Source of the DNA: Streptomyces sp. CB02056
GTDB lineage: Bacteria; Actinomycetota; Actinomycetes; Streptomycetales; Streptomycetaceae
Direction of reading: 5' to 3'
DNA length: 64,000 nucleotides
Assembly: GCF_001905545.1 (NCBI RefSeq)
Contig: NZ_LIPD01000003.1
Span: 469,147-533,146, forward strand
Positions 1 through 10,078 of this stretch are shown here, piece by piece. The notes beneath the pieces are model-generated. The model was not told the origin of the DNA. It did not search any database and saw nothing but the letters and a program-made list of their open reading frames with translations. The position numbers and the translations under genes were made by a program. Numbering within the stretch: position 1 is the first letter of the stretch; each line of letters starts with the position of its first letter.

Positions 1-1387
<1,387 letters not shown>

Positions 1388-2032
1388 ATGAACGTCACCG
1401 TCCGGCTCGCACAGCAGCCCGAGGCCGACGAACTGCTCGGACGCAGCGCGCTCGCCGCACTCGTCGGCATGCTGCTGGACCAGCAGGTCCCGATGGAGTG
1501 GGCGTTCACCGGCCCGCTGACCATCGCCCAGCGCCTCGGCCACGACGACCTGGACGCCCACGAGATCGCCACCTACAACCCGGAGGAGTTCGTCGCGCTC
1601 CTCTCCGCCAAACCGGCGGTCCACCGCTACCCGGCCGCGATGGCCAAACGGGTGCAGCAGCTCTGCCAGTTCCTCGTCGCGCAGTACGACGGAGACGCGG
1701 CCGCGCTGTGGAAGAACGTCCGCACCGGCAAGGAGCTGCTCAGCCGGCTCAACGCCCTGCCCGGCTTCGGCAAGCAGAAGTCGCAGATCTTCCTGGCCCT
1801 GCTCGGCAAGCAGTACGGGGTACGGCCGGAGGGCTGGCGCGAGGCGGCCGGGGTGTACGGCGAGGAGGGCGCGCACCGCTCGGTGGCCGACATCACCGGC
1901 CCCGAATCGCTCACCCTGGTGCGGGAGTTCAAGCAGGAGGTGAAGCGCGCCGCGAAGGAGGCCAAGGCCGCCGCCAAGCCGCGCACCACCACCCGCACGT
2001 CCGCCGCCCCCACCCCGACCGGGGTGCGCTGA
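1388..2032 (+). CDS. HhH-GPD-type base excision DNA repair protein
   Basis: 214-residue cytosolic protein of the HhH-GPD glycosylase superfamily as found in actinomycetes. The helix-hairpin-helix is seen as LNALPGFGKQKSQIFLALLG near residues 120-140, preceded by a helical DNA-glycosylase core with LLDQQVPMEWAF. The family removes damaged bases or recognises mismatches; substrate specificity of this short actinobacterial group is not established. The ATG at 1388 is chosen because CGAGGAGGG lies 8-15 bases upstream and the protein then starts in the conserved region; the frame is open another 67 codons upstream but with poor coding character. The C-terminus is a K/A/T-rich tail, probably disordered. 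It converges with the MFS gene across a hairpin. Confidence 0.85.
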   Translation: MNVTVRLAQQPEADELLGRSALAALVGMLLDQQVPMEWAFTGPLTIAQRLGHDDLDAHEIATYNPEEFVALLSAKPAVHRYPAAMAKRVQQLCQFLVAQYDGDAAALWKNVRTGKELLSRLNALPGFGKQKSQIFLALLGKQYGVRPEGWREAAGVYGEEGAHRSVADITGPESLTLVREFKQEVKRAAKEAKAAAKPRTTTRTSAAPTPTGVR

Positions 2033-2090
2033 GCACCGGCTGACCCACCCGGCCGGCCGTACCGGGGCCGGCCCCGCCCAGAGCGCGACG

Positions 2091-2123
2091 CGGGCCCCGG
2101 CCGCGCCGCGCGACCGGGGCCCG
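2091..2123. terminator. Bidirectional hairpin between convergent genes
   Basis: CGGGCCCCGG pairs with CCGGGGCCCG (10 bp, 13-base loop) in the gap between the convergent HhH gene and the MFS gene. There is no U-tract, as usual for these genomes. Confidence 0.55.
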
Positions 2124-2140
2124 TGAACGGGAGCGCTCCG

Positions 2141-3667
2141 TCAGGCCACGACGGGCGCCTGCTGCTCCGCGGTGGAACCGTCCGCGGAGCCACCCGCGCC
2201 CCCGGAACCGGCCGCGTCCGCGGAGCCGGTCACCGCCCCGAGCGCCTTGCGCCGCCGCGGCAGCGCGAACATCAGCAGGAAGACCGCGAGCAGCACCCCG
2301 GCGACCCACCACATCGCGTGCACGAAGGCCCCGCCGAACGCCGTCCCGACCGCCTCCGGCGCGACCACGTCGTCCATCGCCCCGAAGAAGGCCACCGACA
2401 CCAGGCCGAGCCCGAGCGCGTTGCCCACCTGCTGCACGGTGTTGATCAGCCCGGACGCCGAACCGGCGTGCTCACGCGGCACCTCGGCCAGCACCGCGTC
2501 GGTGATCGGCGCGACGATCAGCCCCATCCCGAGGCCCATCACCACCAGCGGCAGCGCCATCTGCCAGGCGGTGATCGTCGTCCCGTACCGGTCCGCCTCC
2601 CAGATGTAGACGAGCACGCCCGCCGCCATCACCAGCGCGCCGGTCTGCAGCACCTTCCGTCCGAACCGCGGCACCAGCTTCTGCACCGACAGTCCGGCCG
2701 CCGTGGAGACCGCGATCGAGAACGGGATGCCGGTCGCGCCGGCCTTGAGCGGGCTCCAGCCCAGCCCGATCTGCATGTAGAGGGTCCAGACCAGGAAGTA
2801 GATGCCGAGTGCCACGCCGAAGGCCAGCTGCACGCAGATCCCGGCCGCGAAGGACTTCACCCGGAACAGCGCCAGCTCCACCAGCGGCGAGCCGTCCCGC
2901 CGCGTCTTGACCTTCTCGTACGCCACGAACAGCGCGAACACCGGCAGGCTCCCGGCCATCGACAGGTAGCCCCACAGCGGCCAGCCGGCCTCCCGGCCGT
3001 GCGTCAGCGGGTAGATCAGCATCAGCAGGCCGAGGCTGGCCAGCGCCACGCCCACCAGGTCCAGCTTCAGCGCCTGGTCGGCCTTGGACTCGTCGATGAA
3101 GCGGCGGCCCAGCAGCAGTCCGGCGATGCCGACCGGCAGGTTGATCAGGAAGATCGGCCGCCAGGCCAGGCCGAACAGGTCCCACTCGGTGAGCAGCGCA
3201 CCGATCATCGGACCGGAGACTGCGCCCAGCCCGACCACCGCGCCGAACAGGCCGAACACCTTGCCGCGCTCCTCCGCCGGGAAGGTCGCGTGGATGATCG
3301 ACAGCACCTGCGGCACCATCAGCGCGGCCGTGCCGCCCTGGAGCACCCGGGTCGCGATCAGCATCTCCGGACTGGAGGCCAGCCCGCACAGCGCCGAGGC
3401 CAGCGTGAAGCCGCCGATCCCGATCAGGAACACCCGCTTGCGGCCGTGGATGTCACCCAGCCGGCCGCCGGTGATCAGCCCGATCGCGAAGGCCAGCGCG
3501 TAGCCCCCGGTGACCCACTGGACGGCGCTGAACGAGGCGCCGGTGTCCTGCTGGATGCTCGGGATGGCGATGTTGACGATGGTCACGTCGACCAGGTCCA
3601 TGAAGGAGGCGACCATCACGATCGTCAGCGCGATCCACCTCCGGCGCTCCGCTGCCGCGGTGCCCAT
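2141..3667 (-). CDS. MFS drug-efflux transporter, DHA2 (EmrB/QacA) type
   Basis: 508-residue inner-membrane proton antiporter with about 14 predicted transmembrane helices. It shows the MFS motif A-like loop GRLGDIHGRKRVFLIG between helices 2 and 3 and a motif C-type segment GAVSGPMIGALL, features of DHA2 multidrug exporters. The ATG at 3667 is chosen because GAGGAG lies 8 bases upstream. An ATG at 3712 in the same frame would add 15 residues but has no good ribosome binding site and would use up most of the divergent promoter region. The last 40 residues are an A/G/S-rich disordered tail. Divergence from the WYL regulator suggests that regulator controls it. The substrate cannot be told from sequence. 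Confidence 0.9.
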   Translation of the reverse strand: MGTAAAERRRWIALTIVMVASFMDLVDVTIVNIAIPSIQQDTGASFSAVQWVTGGYALAFAIGLITGGRLGDIHGRKRVFLIGIGGFTLASALCGLASSPEMLIATRVLQGGTAALMVPQVLSIIHATFPAEERGKVFGLFGAVVGLGAVSGPMIGALLTEWDLFGLAWRPIFLINLPVGIAGLLLGRRFIDESKADQALKLDLVGVALASLGLLMLIYPLTHGREAGWPLWGYLSMAGSLPVFALFVAYEKVKTRRDGSPLVELALFRVKSFAAGICVQLAFGVALGIYFLVWTLYMQIGLGWSPLKAGATGIPFSIAVSTAAGLSVQKLVPRFGRKVLQTGALVMAAGVLVYIWEADRYGTTITAWQMALPLVVMGLGMGLIVAPITDAVLAEVPREHAGSASGLINTVQQVGNALGLGLVSVAFFGAMDDVVAPEAVGTAFGGAFVHAMWWVAGVLLAVFLLMFALPRRRKALGAVTGSADAAGSGGAGGSADGSTAEQQAPVVA

Positions 3668-3718
3668 TCCGTACTCCTCTACCTTTTCCACGTCCACGAC
3701 AGTAGCGGGCATCTAGGT

Positions 3719-3749
3719 CAGAATCTGTCCCAGTTGGTCCGGCATTCTG
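3719..3749. promoter_or_regulatory. Inverted repeat in the MFS / WYL divergent promoter region
   Basis: CAGAAT (3719-3724) and ATTCTG (3744-3749) form an inverted repeat spaced by 19 bases, centred midway between the divergent MFS and WYL-regulator starts. It is a plausible operator for the neighbouring regulator. No family consensus is known to me. Confidence 0.3.
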
Positions 3750-3784
3750 GACGGCACGAGCGAGCGAAGCATCGAGAGGCGCAC

Positions 3785-4783
3785 ATGAGCGACACCCCGG
3801 CCCGACTGTTGAACCTCCTCTCGCTGCTCCAGACCCCGCGCGAGTGGCCCGGCAGCGAGCTCGCCGAACGGCTCGGCGTCAGCCCCCGCACCATCCGGCG
3901 CGACATCGACCGGCTGCGCGAGCTCGGCTACCCGGTGCGGGCCAGCATGGGCGCGGAGGGCGGCTACCGGCTGGTCGCGGGCACCGCGATGCCCCCGCTG
4001 CTGCTGGACGACGAGGAGGCGGTGGCCATCGCGGTCGGGCTCCGCGCGGCGGCCGGGCACGCCGTGGTCGGCATCGAGGAGGCCTCGGTACGGGCGCTCG
4101 GCAAGCTGCTCCAGGTGCTGCCGGGCCGGCTGCGGCACCAGGTCGGGACGCTCAACTCCGCGACCGTGCCGCTGCTCGCCGGGGACGGCCCGACCGTCGA
4201 CCCGGAGGACCTCACCGTGCTCGCCCGCGCCGTCACCGCCCGGGAGCGGCTGCGCTTCGGCTACCGGGCGTACGACGGCGCCGAGACCAGTCGGCAGGTC
4301 GAGCCCGAGCGGCTGGTCTCGGTCGGCCGCCGCTGGTACCTGGTCGGCTACGACCTGGACCGCGCGGACTGGCGGCTGTTCCGGGTCGACCGGCTGAGCG
4401 GCCCGGCCGCCACCGGCGTCCGCTTCACCCCGCGCCCGCTCCCCGCCGAGGACGCCGCCGCGTACGTGGCGGGCAAGCTGCGCCGCCCGTCACCGAGCGG
4501 CACCGTGGTCGCCACCGTGCACGCCCCGGCCGAGCGGGTCCGCGACAGCCTCCGGCCGGGCGACTCCGAGGTCGAGCCGATCGACGGGCACAGCTGCCGG
4601 CTCCGCTCCCGTTCCGACTCGCTGGAGTGGACGGCGATGCGGCTGCTGTCGCTGGACTGCCCCTTCGAGGTGCACGAGCCGCCGGCGCTGCGCGAGCACC
4701 TGCGCCGGCTCGCCGACCGCGCCCACCACGCGGCCGGCCCGGAGGCCCGGACCCCGGGCCCCGCCCTGAGGGCCGGCACCTGA
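3785..4783 (+). CDS. WYL-domain transcriptional regulator (HTH_11 plus WYL)
   Basis: 332-residue DNA-binding regulator. An N-terminal winged helix (residues about 5-60) contains ELAERLGVSPRTIRRDIDRL; the WYL ligand-sensing domain follows at about 140-220 with RRWYLVGYDLDRADWRLFRV; a C-terminal WCX-like extension completes the usual architecture. The ATG at 3785 gives the standard start MSDTPARLLNLL; the frame is open far upstream only because it lies opposite the MFS gene. GAGAGGCGC upstream may serve as the ribosome binding site, and the leader shares a motif with the 77-bp repeats at 22.7 kb. It probably regulates the divergent exporter. It ends 23 bases from the convergent next gene. Confidence 0.92.
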   Translation: MSDTPARLLNLLSLLQTPREWPGSELAERLGVSPRTIRRDIDRLRELGYPVRASMGAEGGYRLVAGTAMPPLLLDDEEAVAIAVGLRAAAGHAVVGIEEASVRALGKLLQVLPGRLRHQVGTLNSATVPLLAGDGPTVDPEDLTVLARAVTARERLRFGYRAYDGAETSRQVEPERLVSVGRRWYLVGYDLDRADWRLFRVDRLSGPAATGVRFTPRPLPAEDAAAYVAGKLRRPSPSGTVVATVHAPAERVRDSLRPGDSEVEPIDGHSCRLRSRSDSLEWTAMRLLSLDCPFEVHEPPALREHLRRLADRAHHAAGPEARTPGPALRAGT

Positions 4784-4806
4784 GGCCGCGACCCGAGGGC
4801 CGGAAC

Positions 4807-5703
4807 CTAGGCCTCGACCCGGAACCAGCCGTTGCCGGAGCGGAACCAGAGCACCCCGTCCCGGCCGTGCGCGCGCCCCCGGTCGAGGCCGCCGGGGACG
4901 CCGACCCGCTCGCGGCGCACCTCCCGCCAGCCCTTCCGGCTCTCCCGTTCGCACCGGATCAGCTCGCCGCCGGGCTGGAGGAACACGGCCCGGTCCCCGG
5001 CGATCGCGAAGCCCACCGGCTGGCGGGCCGGCAGCCGCATGACGACGGGCTCGCCCCCGTCCGGGTCGATCCCGGTGAGGTGGCTCCTGTCCCCGTACCA
5101 GGCCAGCCAGGCCCGCCGTCCCTCGGTGGCGGCGGCGAGGCCCTCCAGCGGCTGGTCGCCCAGCTGCCCGAAGTCCGGCCGCCAGACGATCCGTCCGGCG
5201 GTGTCCAGCCCGAGCAGGCCGTACTGGCCGAGCGGGTTGTCCCCGTAGTTGCCCTCGTCCCCGAAGGCGAGCCAGATCCGGCCGTCCCGGTCGGTGGTCA
5301 ACGCCTGGACGTCGTCGCCGAGTTGCAGCTCCCGGGTCAGCCGTCCGTCCGGCCCGAAGACCTGGCCGTTGCGCTCCCAGCCGTCCGCCGACTCCTCGGC
5401 CCTGCCTCCGACCAGCAGCACCCGGCCGCCCGGCAGCAGCGCCAGGAAGTCCGGCGGGACCCCGACCCCGGTGAGCGGCACCCGCCACTCGCCCCGCGGG
5501 CCGCGCACCACCACCTCGCCGTCGAACGGCAGCCGGGCGCACGGCCACGAACCGGCCGGTGCCGCGTACCGCTCCGGCACCACCAGGACGGCCAGCTCCC
5601 CCTGCGGCCCGACCGTCCAGGTCAGGGCCCGGTGGCCGGCCCGGACGTCCTCTGCGGGCAGCCGCCAGACCTCGACCGGACGGTCGGACACCGGTATCGA
5701 CAT
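4807..5703 (-). CDS. Hypothetical protein, beta-propeller-like
   Basis: 298-residue protein without signal peptide or membrane segment. The sequence has repeated blades with patterns such as DGRIWLAFGDEGNYG, GLDTAGRIVW and GREPVV-type turns, suggesting a WD/PQQ-like beta propeller. It ends RDGVLWFRSGNGWFRVEA. No catalytic motif was recognised. The ATG at 5703 (MSIPVSDRPVEVWRL) starts 14 bases after the stop of the YbhB-family gene, so the two are probably one transcript with translational coupling. The open frame upstream overlaps the YbhB gene and is rejected. Function unknown. Confidence 0.75.
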   Translation of the reverse strand: MSIPVSDRPVEVWRLPAEDVRAGHRALTWTVGPQGELAVLVVPERYAAPAGSWPCARLPFDGEVVVRGPRGEWRVPLTGVGVPPDFLALLPGGRVLLVGGRAEESADGWERNGQVFGPDGRLTRELQLGDDVQALTTDRDGRIWLAFGDEGNYGDNPLGQYGLLGLDTAGRIVWRPDFGQLGDQPLEGLAAATEGRRAWLAWYGDRSHLTGIDPDGGEPVVMRLPARQPVGFAIAGDRAVFLQPGGELIRCERESRKGWREVRRERVGVPGGLDRGRAHGRDGVLWFRSGNGWFRVEA

Positions 5704-5717
5704 CGATCGGGCCCCGC

Positions 5718-6236
5718 TCAGACCCCGTACTCGGCGGTCAGCAGCGCCCGGCCCAGGGTGTGGAAGGTGAGGTTGAAGCCCACCTGGGCCGGCGGGGTGT
5801 CGGCGGCGACGTCCAGCTTCTCCACGTCCAGCGCGTGCACCGCGAAGACGTAGCGGTGCGGGGCGCCGGGCGGCGGGGCGGCGCCGTCGTACCGGTTGCC
5901 CGGGAAGTCGTTGCGGCCGTGGAAGGAGGCCTCGCCGGGCAGGCCGGCGTCCGAGGAGCCGGCGCCGCGCGGCAGGCCGGCGGTGTCGGCGGGCAGGTTC
6001 AGGGCGAGCCAGTGCCACCAGCCGGAGCCGGTCGGCGCGTCCGGGTCGTAGCAGGTGACCGCGATGCTCCGGGTGCCCTCCGGCAGGCCCGACCAGGCCA
6101 GCTGCGGCGAGAGGTTGCCGTCGGCGTGGACGAACTCCGGGCCCAGCGTGCCGCCTTCGGTGATGTCCTCGCTGCTCAGCGGGAAGGACGGCACCTGCGG
6201 AAGGAACTCGTACGGCAGCGGCGCGCGCTTGCTCAT
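5718..6236 (-). CDS. YbhB/YbcL family (PEBP, Raf kinase inhibitor-like) protein
   Basis: 172-residue cytosolic protein of the phosphatidylethanolamine-binding superfamily. Family signatures are SPQLAWSGLPEGTRSIAVTCYDPDAP (the DPDAP ligand-binding loop), WWHWLALNLP, and the His-rich HGRNDFPGNRYDGAAPPPG segment followed by HRYVFAVHALD. The start at 6236 has GAGGTGACC 6-10 bases upstream. Members bind small anionic ligands; the physiological role in bacteria is unclear. First gene of a two-gene unit with the propeller-like protein. Divergent from the rhomboid gene over 99 bp. Confidence 0.93.
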   Translation of the reverse strand: MSKRAPLPYEFLPQVPSFPLSSEDITEGGTLGPEFVHADGNLSPQLAWSGLPEGTRSIAVTCYDPDAPTGSGWWHWLALNLPADTAGLPRGAGSSDAGLPGEASFHGRNDFPGNRYDGAAPPPGAPHRYVFAVHALDVEKLDVAADTPPAQVGFNLTFHTLGRALLTAEYGV

Positions 6237-6335
6237 GGGCTGGTCACCTCTCACGGTCGGAATGACACAGGTCACTCTAAACGGCTCGCCGTAATCGGGT
6301 GCGTGTGCGATCCCGCCGCCCCTAGAGTCGACGGC

Positions 6336-6995
6336 ATGGCCTCCAGAATGACCCGTCTGCTCTCCGACTCGCGCGACGCACTGTTCACCATGCTCGGCCT
6401 CCAGGCCGTCATCTGGTCCGTCCAGGTGGTCAACTGGCTGGACGACTACGGGCTGTCGCAGGAGTTCGGCCTGCGCTCGGAGCGGATCGGCGACCTGCCG
6501 GAGATCTTCACCTCGCCGTTCCTGCACTTCGGTTGGGACCACATCGCGGCCAATGCCTGGCCGCTGTTCCTGCTCGGCTTCCTGTCCGCCTACCGGGGCA
6601 TGAAGAAGTTCCTGCTGGCCAGCCTGGTGATCACGATGTCCGACGGGCTGCTGGTCTGGCTGCTGGAGAGCCCGAACACCGTGACGGCCGGGGCGAGCGG
6701 CCTGGTCTACGGCTACCTCGGCTACGTGGTGCTGCGCGGCGTGCTGGACCGCAACGTGCTGGACGCGGCGGTCGGCATCGTCATCGCGGCGGTCTACTCG
6801 ACCATCCTGATCGGCGTGCTGCCGGTCACCCCGGGCGTCAGCTGGCTGGGCCACCTGGGCGGACTGATCGGCGGGCTGGCCGCCGCCTTCCTGCTCCGCA
6901 GCCGGCCGGCCGAACAGCGGGCCCCGAAGCCCGCCGCCGCCCCGGACAGCCCCGGATCCGCCCTGCTCAAGCAGCTGGACGACCTGGGCCTGTAG
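6336..6995 (+). CDS. Rhomboid-family intramembrane serine protease
   Basis: 219-residue membrane protein with about six helices. Rhomboid signatures are present: the oxyanion-type HIAANAWPL (HxxxN-like), the nucleophile motif GASG in TAGASGLVYGYLGY, and the catalytic His in the late helix as WLGHLGGLIGG. It cleaves substrates within or near the membrane; the target is unknown. The ATG at 6336 gives the start MASRMTRLL; the longer frame overlaps the divergent YbhB gene. The C-terminal tail is a short A/P-rich cytosolic extension. Confidence 0.9.
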   Translation: MASRMTRLLSDSRDALFTMLGLQAVIWSVQVVNWLDDYGLSQEFGLRSERIGDLPEIFTSPFLHFGWDHIAANAWPLFLLGFLSAYRGMKKFLLASLVITMSDGLLVWLLESPNTVTAGASGLVYGYLGYVVLRGVLDRNVLDAAVGIVIAAVYSTILIGVLPVTPGVSWLGHLGGLIGGLAAAFLLRSRPAEQRAPKPAAAPDSPGSALLKQLDDLGL

Positions 6996-7038
6996 CCCCC
7001 GGCCCGGCGGCCGTCGGCCCGGTAGCCCACCCGGGCCA

Positions 7039-7054
7039 TCAGGTATAGACCAAT
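7039..7054 (+). promoter_or_regulatory. DasR-like operator (dre) upstream of the 7111 gene
   Basis: TCAGGTATAGACCAAT matches 12 of 16 positions of the DasR responsive element consensus ACTGGTCTAGACCACT, including both GGT and GACC half-site cores. It lies 57-72 bases upstream of the GTG start, where an operator overlapping a promoter would be expected. DasR is the GntR-type repressor of N-acetylglucosamine and chitin use in streptomycetes. Assignment is by eye only. Confidence 0.45.
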
Positions 7055-7110
7055 CCCACCCCTGCGGCTAGCGTGGACGGCTCACCCTCCCCCAGCTCCG
7101 GAGCCGCACC

Positions 7111-8277
7111 GTGGAGTCGTCCGTCCTCGCCTTCGCCACCGACCTGCTCGACGAGGGCGCCGACACCTTCTTCGGCAACCTCACCGACCGCGCCGGGGTC
7201 GGCGGCGTCACCCTCGCCTCCGTCTACCACGAGGCCCGCGACGTCTTCCCGCACAACCCCCGCCGGGTGGTCCGCTACCTGGAGCCGGGCGCGGCGTACT
7301 TCCGCCCCGACCCGGCCGCCTGGCGGGGCCGCCGGCTGGCCCCGGCGCCGTCCACCGCGATCGGCGACCGCGACCCCTTCGCCGAGGCCGGCGAGGAGGC
7401 CCGCCGCCGCGGCCTGAAGCTGCACGCCTGGACGGTCTTCTGCCACAACGACCGGCTCGGCTTCGCCCACCCCGACTGCGCCCCCGCCAACGCCTTCGGC
7501 GACCGCCACCTCACCGAGCTCTGCCCGGCGAACCCGGAGGTCCGGGAGTACGCGCTGACCCTGGTGGCCGAACTGGCCCGGTACGGCGTGGACGCGGTCC
7601 GCGCCGAGTCCCTGCACTTCCACGGGCTGCGCCACGGCTACCACCACGAGCGCTACTTCGAGGAGCTGGGCCCGACCGCCGAGGCCCTGCTCGGGGTCTG
7701 CTTCTGCCCGCACTGCCGCGCCGCCGCCACCGCCGCCGGGGTCCCGGCCGAGGAGGTGGCCGAGGCGGTCCGCGCCGAGCTGCGCCACCGGCTGGCCGAC
7801 GAGTCCGCCGCCGCCCGGCCCGCCGACCTCAGCGCCCTCGCCGACGGCGCCTTCGCCGCCTACGTGGACGCCTCCGCCGCCACCGTCACCTCGCTGGCCG
7901 CCGACCTCTCCGAGCAGGCCCGCCGGCACGGCATGCGGCTGAGCTTCATGGACGGCGGCGGCCCGGGCACCGGCTGGCTGGCCGGCATCGACCTGCCCGC
8001 CCTCGCCGGAGCCGCCGACCAGATCGAGACCCTCGGCTACGCGAAGACCCCGGAGGCCGTCCGGGAGAAGCTCGCCGCCTTCGCCCTGCACGGCGTCCAC
8101 CCGAAGTCCATGGCGGTGATCCTGCGCCCGATGTCCTCCGACTGCGACGGCCCGGAGAACCTCGCCGCCAAGATCGCCACCCTGCGCGAACTCGGCGTCC
8201 CCGAGGTCGAGTTCTACCACTACGGCCTGATGCGGCTGTCCTCCCTGGACCGGATCGGCGCCGCGCTCTCCTCCTGA
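7111..8277 (+). CDS. Uncharacterised alanine-rich protein, barrel-like, possibly carbohydrate related
   Basis: 388-residue cytosolic protein without signal peptide, starting from a GTG preceded by a purine-rich stretch. It has the rhythm of a TIM barrel: GVGGVTLASVYHEARDVFP near the N-terminus, LHAWTVFCHNDRLG, a NAFGD/LCPANPEVREYAL segment, GVDAVRAESLHFHG, and a paired CFCPHC motif near residue 200 that could bind a metal. This layout resembles proteins usually annotated only as alanine-rich in Streptomyces and is reminiscent of glycoside-hydrolase-like barrels. The DasR-like site upstream would fit a role in amino-sugar polymer use. No catalytic residues can be assigned. Confidence 0.7.
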   Translation: MESSVLAFATDLLDEGADTFFGNLTDRAGVGGVTLASVYHEARDVFPHNPRRVVRYLEPGAAYFRPDPAAWRGRRLAPAPSTAIGDRDPFAEAGEEARRRGLKLHAWTVFCHNDRLGFAHPDCAPANAFGDRHLTELCPANPEVREYALTLVAELARYGVDAVRAESLHFHGLRHGYHHERYFEELGPTAEALLGVCFCPHCRAAATAAGVPAEEVAEAVRAELRHRLADESAAARPADLSALADGAFAAYVDASAATVTSLAADLSEQARRHGMRLSFMDGGGPGTGWLAGIDLPALAGAADQIETLGYAKTPEAVREKLAAFALHGVHPKSMAVILRPMSSDCDGPENLAAKIATLRELGVPEVEFYHYGLMRLSSLDRIGAALSS

Positions 8278-8305
8278 GGCCGGCCGCCGCCCGCCCCGGA
8301 ACCGG

Positions 8306-9886
8306 TCACCGCCGCCGCTTGGACGTCCCGAACAGGCTGCGCGAGATCTCCTGCCCGAGCTGCTTCCCGGCCGAGCGCGCGAAGGACTTGACGCTCGGGT
8401 TGTTCAGCAGCGACCCGAGCAGCCCGCCCACGCCCGCCTGCTCCCGCGCCTTCCCCTCCCGCTCCTCCCGCCGCGCCGCCGGCTCGGGAGGAGCCGACGC
8501 GGGAGGCCCGGCCGGCGCCGCCTCCGGCCGGGGGGCGCGCGCCGCCAGCTTCTCGTACGCCGACTCCCGGTCGATCGCGTCCCGGTAGCGCGCCGTCAGC
8601 GGCGAGGCGTCCACCACCGCCCGCAGGTCCGCCGCCTCGATCGGCCCCATCAGCGACTGCGGCGCCCGCAGCCTGGTCGCCGCGACCGGGGTCGGCGCGC
8701 CCTTCTCGGAGAGGACGGTGACCACGGCCTCGCCGGTGCCCAGCGAGGTCAGCACCGCGCCGAGGTCGTACGAGGAGCGCGGGAAGGTCGAGACGGTGGC
8801 CTTCAGCGCCTTGGCGTCGTCGGGGGTGAAGGCGCGCAGCGCGTGCTGCACCCGGTTGCCCAACTGCGCAAGCACGTCGGACGGGACGTCCCGCGGCGTC
8901 TGGGTCACGAAGAAGATGCCGACGCCCTTGGAGCGGATCAGCCGCACGGTCTGGGTGATCGCCTCCAGGAAGGCCTTGGAGGCGCCCTTGAACAGAAGGT
9001 GCGCCTCGTCGAAGAAGAACACCAGCTTGGGCTTGTCCGGGTCGCCCACCTCGGGCAGCTCCTGGTAGAGGTCGGCGAGCAGCCACATCAGGAAGGTGGA
9101 GAACAGCCGCGGCCGGTCCTGTACGGCGGGCAGTTCCAGCACCGAGACCACGCCCCGGCCGTCCGGAGCGGTCCGCAGCAGTTCGGCGGTGTCGAACTCG
9201 GGCTCGCCGAAGAACGCCCCGGCGCCCTCGTTCTCCAGCACGGTGAGCGCCCGCAGGATCACCCCGGCGGTGGCCGCCGAGAGCCCGCCGATGGTCCGCA
9301 GCTCCTCCTTGCCCTCGGGCGAGGCGAGGAAGGCGATCACCGCGGTGAGGTCCTTGAGGTCGTAGAGCTCCAGGCCCTTGGCGTCGGCGTAGTGGAACAC
9401 CAGGGTGAGCGAGGACTCCTGGGTCTCGTTCAGGTCGAGCACCTTGGCCAGCAGCAGCGGCCCGAAGCTGGTGACGGTGGCCCGGATCGGGATGCCCGCG
9501 CCCTGCCCGCCGAGCGCGTAGAACTCGGCGGGGCAGCCGCGCGGCTCCCACTGCTGCCCGACCTCGGCGGCCCGGGCACCGGTCCGCTCGCTCGGCGTCC
9601 CGGGCGCGGCGACACCGGAGACGTCCCCCTTGATGTCGGCCAGGAACACCGGCACGCCCTGCGCGGAGAGCTGTTCGGCGATCAGCTGGAGGGTCTTGGT
9701 CTTGCCGGTGCCGGTGGCCCCGGCGACCAGCCCGTGCCGGTTGAGCACGCCCAGCGGGATGCGCACCTGGGCGTCCGGGTACGCGGTGCCGTCCAGCAGC
9801 ACCGCGCCGAGGTCGAGGGCAGGGCCGGTGAAGGCGTACCCGGCGGCGATCTCCCGGACGGCCTGCGGGGTGAGGTCGGAGTCCAT
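8306..9886 (-). CDS. HerA-like / DUF853 ATPase
   Basis: 526-residue cytosolic P-loop ATPase of the HerA-FtsK superfamily. Walker A is GATGTGKTK (about residue 52), Walker B is KLVFFFDEAHLLF (about 285), and an arginine-finger/sensor region lies around NRVQHALRAFTPDD. The C-terminal 90 residues are an A/P/R/E-rich linker followed by a conserved basic helix GLLGSLLNNPSVKSFARSAGKQLGQEI. Start chosen at 9886, where AGGAGTG lies 8 bases upstream; the longer open frame runs into the divergent gene. Such stand-alone proteins are widespread in actinomycetes, but their role (DNA translocation or repair) is not established. No nuclease partner such as NurA is adjacent. Confidence 0.88.
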   Translation of the reverse strand: MDSDLTPQAVREIAAGYAFTGPALDLGAVLLDGTAYPDAQVRIPLGVLNRHGLVAGATGTGKTKTLQLIAEQLSAQGVPVFLADIKGDVSGVAAPGTPSERTGARAAEVGQQWEPRGCPAEFYALGGQGAGIPIRATVTSFGPLLLAKVLDLNETQESSLTLVFHYADAKGLELYDLKDLTAVIAFLASPEGKEELRTIGGLSAATAGVILRALTVLENEGAGAFFGEPEFDTAELLRTAPDGRGVVSVLELPAVQDRPRLFSTFLMWLLADLYQELPEVGDPDKPKLVFFFDEAHLLFKGASKAFLEAITQTVRLIRSKGVGIFFVTQTPRDVPSDVLAQLGNRVQHALRAFTPDDAKALKATVSTFPRSSYDLGAVLTSLGTGEAVVTVLSEKGAPTPVAATRLRAPQSLMGPIEAADLRAVVDASPLTARYRDAIDRESAYEKLAARAPRPEAAPAGPPASAPPEPAARREEREGKAREQAGVGGLLGSLLNNPSVKSFARSAGKQLGQEISRSLFGTSKRRR

Positions 9887-9909
9887 CGGTGAACACTCCT
9901 GAGCGGATC

Positions 9910-9929
9910 GGAACGCTTCGGAACGCTTC
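9910..9929. repeat. Tandem decamer upstream of the HerA-like gene
   Basis: GGAACGCTTC occurs twice head to tail, 24-43 bases upstream of the HerA-like start. It may be an operator for a regulator that binds direct repeats, or chance. Confidence 0.6.
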
Positions 9930-10078
9930 GGCATCGGCACGGAACCCGATCGGCACCGGGCGATGTTCGCGACATTTCCCATCAAACAGCGGCATTCGTC
10001 CATGCGCAGTTCACACCGGCGCGCGTGGCGGAGCCTCGGCTGCTGCGCCATCCGCCGTCCGAACGGTAGGCTTTCCGT

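Noticed and set aside
3668..3712. Longer start for the MFS exporter
   Set aside because: The upstream ATG lacks a ribosome binding site and the extra 15 residues are not transporter-like; the ATG at 3667 has GAGGAG at proper spacing.
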